Positions 61,788-64,000 of a stretch of 64,000 bases of DNA are shown here, piece after piece. Each line of letters begins with the position of its first letter. Positions within the stretch are counted from its first letter, which is position 1. Source of the stretch: Ancylobacter radicis (lineage in GTDB: Bacteria; Pseudomonadota; Alphaproteobacteria; Rhizobiales; Xanthobacteraceae). Both the position numbers and the translations under genes were made by a program. Under the pieces are notes generated by a model. It did no database searches. It was not told where the DNA came from and was given only the letters and a program-made list of their open reading frames with translations. The stretch covers positions 496,001 through 560,000 of the forward strand of contig NZ_JAHCQH010000015.1 of NCBI RefSeq assembly GCF_018449475.1. The letters are read 5' to 3'.

Positions 61788-64000
61788 TCATCGCCCTCCC
61801 CGCCGGTCGACCATTCCTTGACGCGGGCGAGATGGTCATAGTCGCCGAAACGGCCCCGGAACATTGGCCGGGCCAGCGAGGCATAGCCGCGCGTCGGGTT
61901 CTCGAAAGCGGCGATCAGCTGCTCCAGCCGCGCCCGCGTCTCCGTCGCCAGCGCCGCCGCCAGTTCGCCGGCCTCGGCGCTGGTTTCCTTGAGTTCCGTC
62001 ACGCCGAGCCGCACATAGGTCAGCGCCGCCGTGCTTTCGGCCGGCACGTCGGAGAAGCCGCCCCCGGCGGCGATCGCCGCCTCCAGCGGCAGTTGCGGCG
62101 AAATCCCGGCCTTCACCTGCTTGGCGGTCGGCACGGCGCCGGTCTTGAAATCGATCACGGCGAGGCCCCCGGCGCGCAATTGCTCGATCCGGTCGGCGCG
62201 GCCGGTCAGGGTGAAGCGCCCGCCGGCCAGAGCGAGCCGCCCGCCGATCTCGGCGAAGACCCGCCGGGCGCTGGCGCGCCGGCCGCGCTCCCAGGCGATG
62301 AAGCGCGGCACCAGCCGCTCGAAGCGCGCCCACCACAGCGCGTGCTCGGCCGGGAAGGCTTCGAGCGCGGCAAAGGCCTGCCGTCCATAGCCGAGCAGCA
62401 CGGCCTCCGGCGCGGCCGGCAGCCCCTCGGGAAAATCGCGGGCGAACGCGCCGAGCGCCTCGTGGATGGCGCTGCCGCGTTCCCCGGCGCCGGGCGTCTC
62501 GTCCAGCTCGGCCAGCGGGCCGAGGCGCAGCACATGGCGGGCATAGATGGTGTAGGGGTCGCGCAGCCAGGTCTCGATCTCGGTGACGCTGAGCCGGGTC
62601 GGCCTCAGCGCCAGCGGCGGCGCCGGCTCCGGCCGGCGGATCGGCGCGGTGCGCGGATCGGCGTCGATCAGCGCACCGAGGCGGCGGTAGCGGTCGCCGC
62701 GCGCCAGAGCCGCCTGCCAGCGTTCCGGCCCGCTCACGGCGGCGAGGCGCTGGAGAAAGCGCGAGGGCACGGTGGGCGCCCCGCCCATCTTGCGCGGGCG
62801 CGAGAGAATGAGTTCCGGCGCGCCGCAGGCCTGCACGAAGTCGTGGGCGGAGAGGCCGACGCGGCGCTCCGGTGCCTCCAGCCCCAGGGCGGCGCGCATC
62901 GGCCGGCTGAGCCAGGGGTCGGTGCGCACCGTGCTCGGCCAGGTCTGCTCGACAAGCCCGGCCAGCACCGTCCGATCGGCATGGATCATGCGGGCTTCCA
63001 GCGGGCCGAAGATGCGCAGCCGGGCGCCGGCCAGCAGCGGCGGGCGCACCGGCCGGTCGGCCAGCAGAAGCGGCAGCGCGGCGGCGTAGTCGGCAAGGCT
63101 CATCTGCGCCGCAAGGCCCGCGCCCTCGGCCATCGCCTCGAAGGCGCCGGCCAGTTCGCTGAGCGCGCTGTCCTCCTCGGCCGCCCCGCCATCCGGCCCG
63201 CTCCACGCCGCCTCGACCGCCGCGCGATGCGCTGCCAGCAGCGTGGCGAAGGGATGGGTGCCCGCCTCCAGCGCGGCGAGCGGGCCGAGCCCGACGGCGA
63301 GGCGCGCGGCAAGATCGGCGGCGCGCTGGCGCGTGTCCTCGCCCAGCGCGGCGCGCGGGTCGCTGCGGTGGTGCAGGGTGGGATCGAAGCTCCGCGCGGC
63401 GGCAAGCAGCCCCTGCGGGCCGGCAGCGGCGCGCGGACCGCGCAGCACCATCAGTTCCAGCGCGTCGGCGGCATCGTCCAGCGCCACCCGCTCCAGACCG
63501 AAACGGGCGAGGCTGTGGCGCAGCAGCGCGGCGAGCGGCACCGGGGCGAATCCCTGCGCGCAAGCATCCGCCACCAGCCGGGCGAAGCGGCCGGACACGC
63601 TCTCGGACAGCGGCTCACCGGCCGAATCGTCAATGGCGACGCCGAAGCGCAGCAGTTCCGCCGCGACGCGCCGGGCGAGGTCGCGGTCGGGCGTGATCAG
63701 CGCGCCGGTCGCGTCCGGGGTCTCCAGCACCTCGCGCAGCGCCACCGCGATGGCCAGCGCCTCCTCGCGTGAATCCTCGGCTTCGATCAGGCTGATGCCG
63801 GCAAAGGCGGCGTCGATGGCGCGGGCCGGCAGGCGTTCGTCGAGGCTCGCCCAGGCCTCGGTGGTGGCAACCGGGCGCAGCGCCTCGGACAGCAGCGCCT
63901 CGCGCCCATGCGGCGCCGGCTCGGCCAGCGCCGTCACCCTGGCGCGCTCGGTCGCCATGTGCCGGCCGAGCAGCAAAGCAAGACCGAATTGCGGATGGCT
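61784..64000 (-). CDS. addB: Double-strand break repair protein AddB (5' end outside window)
   Basis: The C-terminal 738 residues of AddB; the frame stays open to base 64000, where it reads SHPQFGLALLLGR, so the start is off the window (full rhizobial AddB is about 1,000 aa). The C-terminal nuclease domain is visible: LSVTEIETWLRDPYTIYARH, GSAIHEALGAF, LTGRADRIEQLRAGGLAVIDFKTGAVP. By family knowledge AddB supplies the second nuclease and the Chi-scanning, inactive helicase part. It precedes addA with a four-base overlap. Confidence 0.93.
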   Translation of the reverse strand, partial: SHPQFGLALLLGRHMATERARVTALAEPAPHGREALLSEALRPVATTEAWASLDERLPARAIDAAFAGISLIEAEDSREEALAIAVALREVLETPDATGALITPDRDLARRVAAELLRFGVAIDDSAGEPLSESVSGRFARLVADACAQGFAPVPLAALLRHSLARFGLERVALDDAADALELMVLRGPRAAAGPQGLLAAARSFDPTLHHRSDPRAALGEDTRQRAADLAARLAVGLGPLAALEAGTHPFATLLAAHRAAVEAAWSGPDGGAAEEDSALSELAGAFEAMAEGAGLAAQMSLADYAAALPLLLADRPVRPPLLAGARLRIFGPLEARMIHADRTVLAGLVEQTWPSTVRTDPWLSRPMRAALGLEAPERRVGLSAHDFVQACGAPELILSRPRKMGGAPTVPSRFLQRLAAVSGPERWQAALARGDRYRRLGALIDADPRTAPIRRPEPAPPLALRPTRLSVTEIETWLRDPYTIYARHVLRLGPLAELDETPGAGERGSAIHEALGAFARDFPEGLPAAPEAVLLGYGRQAFAALEAFPAEHALWWARFERLVPRFIAWERGRRASARRVFAEIGGRLALAGGRFTLTGRADRIEQLRAGGLAVIDFKTGAVPTAKQVKAGISPQLPLEAAIAAGGGFSDVPAESTAALTYVRLGVTELKETSAEAGELAAALATETRARLEQLIAAFENPTRGYASLARPMFRGRFGDYDHLARVKEWSTGGEGDE

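Overview
The window is a 64 kb chromosomal segment of a high-G+C alphaproteobacterium. Gene content points to the Hyphomicrobiales (Rhizobiales), possibly a Xanthobacteraceae-like free-living member. The supporting genes are a cyclic beta-1,2-glucan synthase, a ChvE-GguA-GguB sugar transporter, rhizobial-type AddAB next to trxA, a DUF2244 gene divergent from nth, and GTCAT...ATGAC palindromic repeats. I see no phage, transposon, CRISPR array or rRNA. The placement is inferred from gene families; no database was searched.

Layout. 0-17 kb is core housekeeping: ilvI behind an apparent Ile/Leu/Val attenuator, dapB-gpmA and an SMR pump, an Ada-like repair protein, DUF2244/nth, a CysZ-like membrane protein, an exported amine oxidase, pheS-(unknown gene)-pheT, rpmI-rplT, an SH3 repeat protein, uppP and an NDUFA9-like protein. 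A tRNA-Leu(CAG) with its own promoter and terminator lies at 17.5 kb. 17.7-31.3 kb concerns glucans: a GH15 glucoamylase and a polyphosphate glucokinase in one unit, a HisKA_2 sensor kinase with a single-domain response regulator, and the 2,853-residue glucan synthase. 31.6-35.1 kb holds two small Rhizobiales-type proteins, a cold-shock protein and a DEAD-box RNA helicase. 35.3-38.0 kb encodes two enzymes of reductive pyrimidine breakdown.

The most coherent accessory block is 38.2-55.7 kb, seventeen and a half kilobases on one strand with mostly overlapping or closely spaced genes. It holds two complete monosaccharide ABC transporters (YtfQRT-YjfF-like and ChvE-GguAB), a FadR-type regulator, and enzymes for non-phosphorylating oxidation of aldoses. 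These are a sugar 1-dehydrogenase, an SMP-30 lactonase and two IlvD/Edd dehydratases. They feed two lower branches: a 2-keto-3-deoxy-L-arabonate dehydratase (toward alpha-ketoglutarate semialdehyde) and DgoK plus DgoA (toward pyruvate and glyceraldehyde-3-phosphate). L-arabinose and D-galactose share the same ring stereochemistry, so one set of upper enzymes could serve both. The semialdehyde dehydrogenase needed to finish the arabinose branch is not in the window.

55.8-64 kb carries a tri-haem cytochrome c with an unusual duplicated C-terminal region, trxA, addA and the 3' part of addB, which runs off the window end.

Points I would look at first: the ilv leader peptide and attenuator, the low-G+C unknown gene inside pheS-pheT, the double-branch sugar locus with hairpins after both binding-protein genes, the duplicated Cys-pair domain of the cytochrome, and the 15-bp tandem repeat abutting the start of the glucan synthase.
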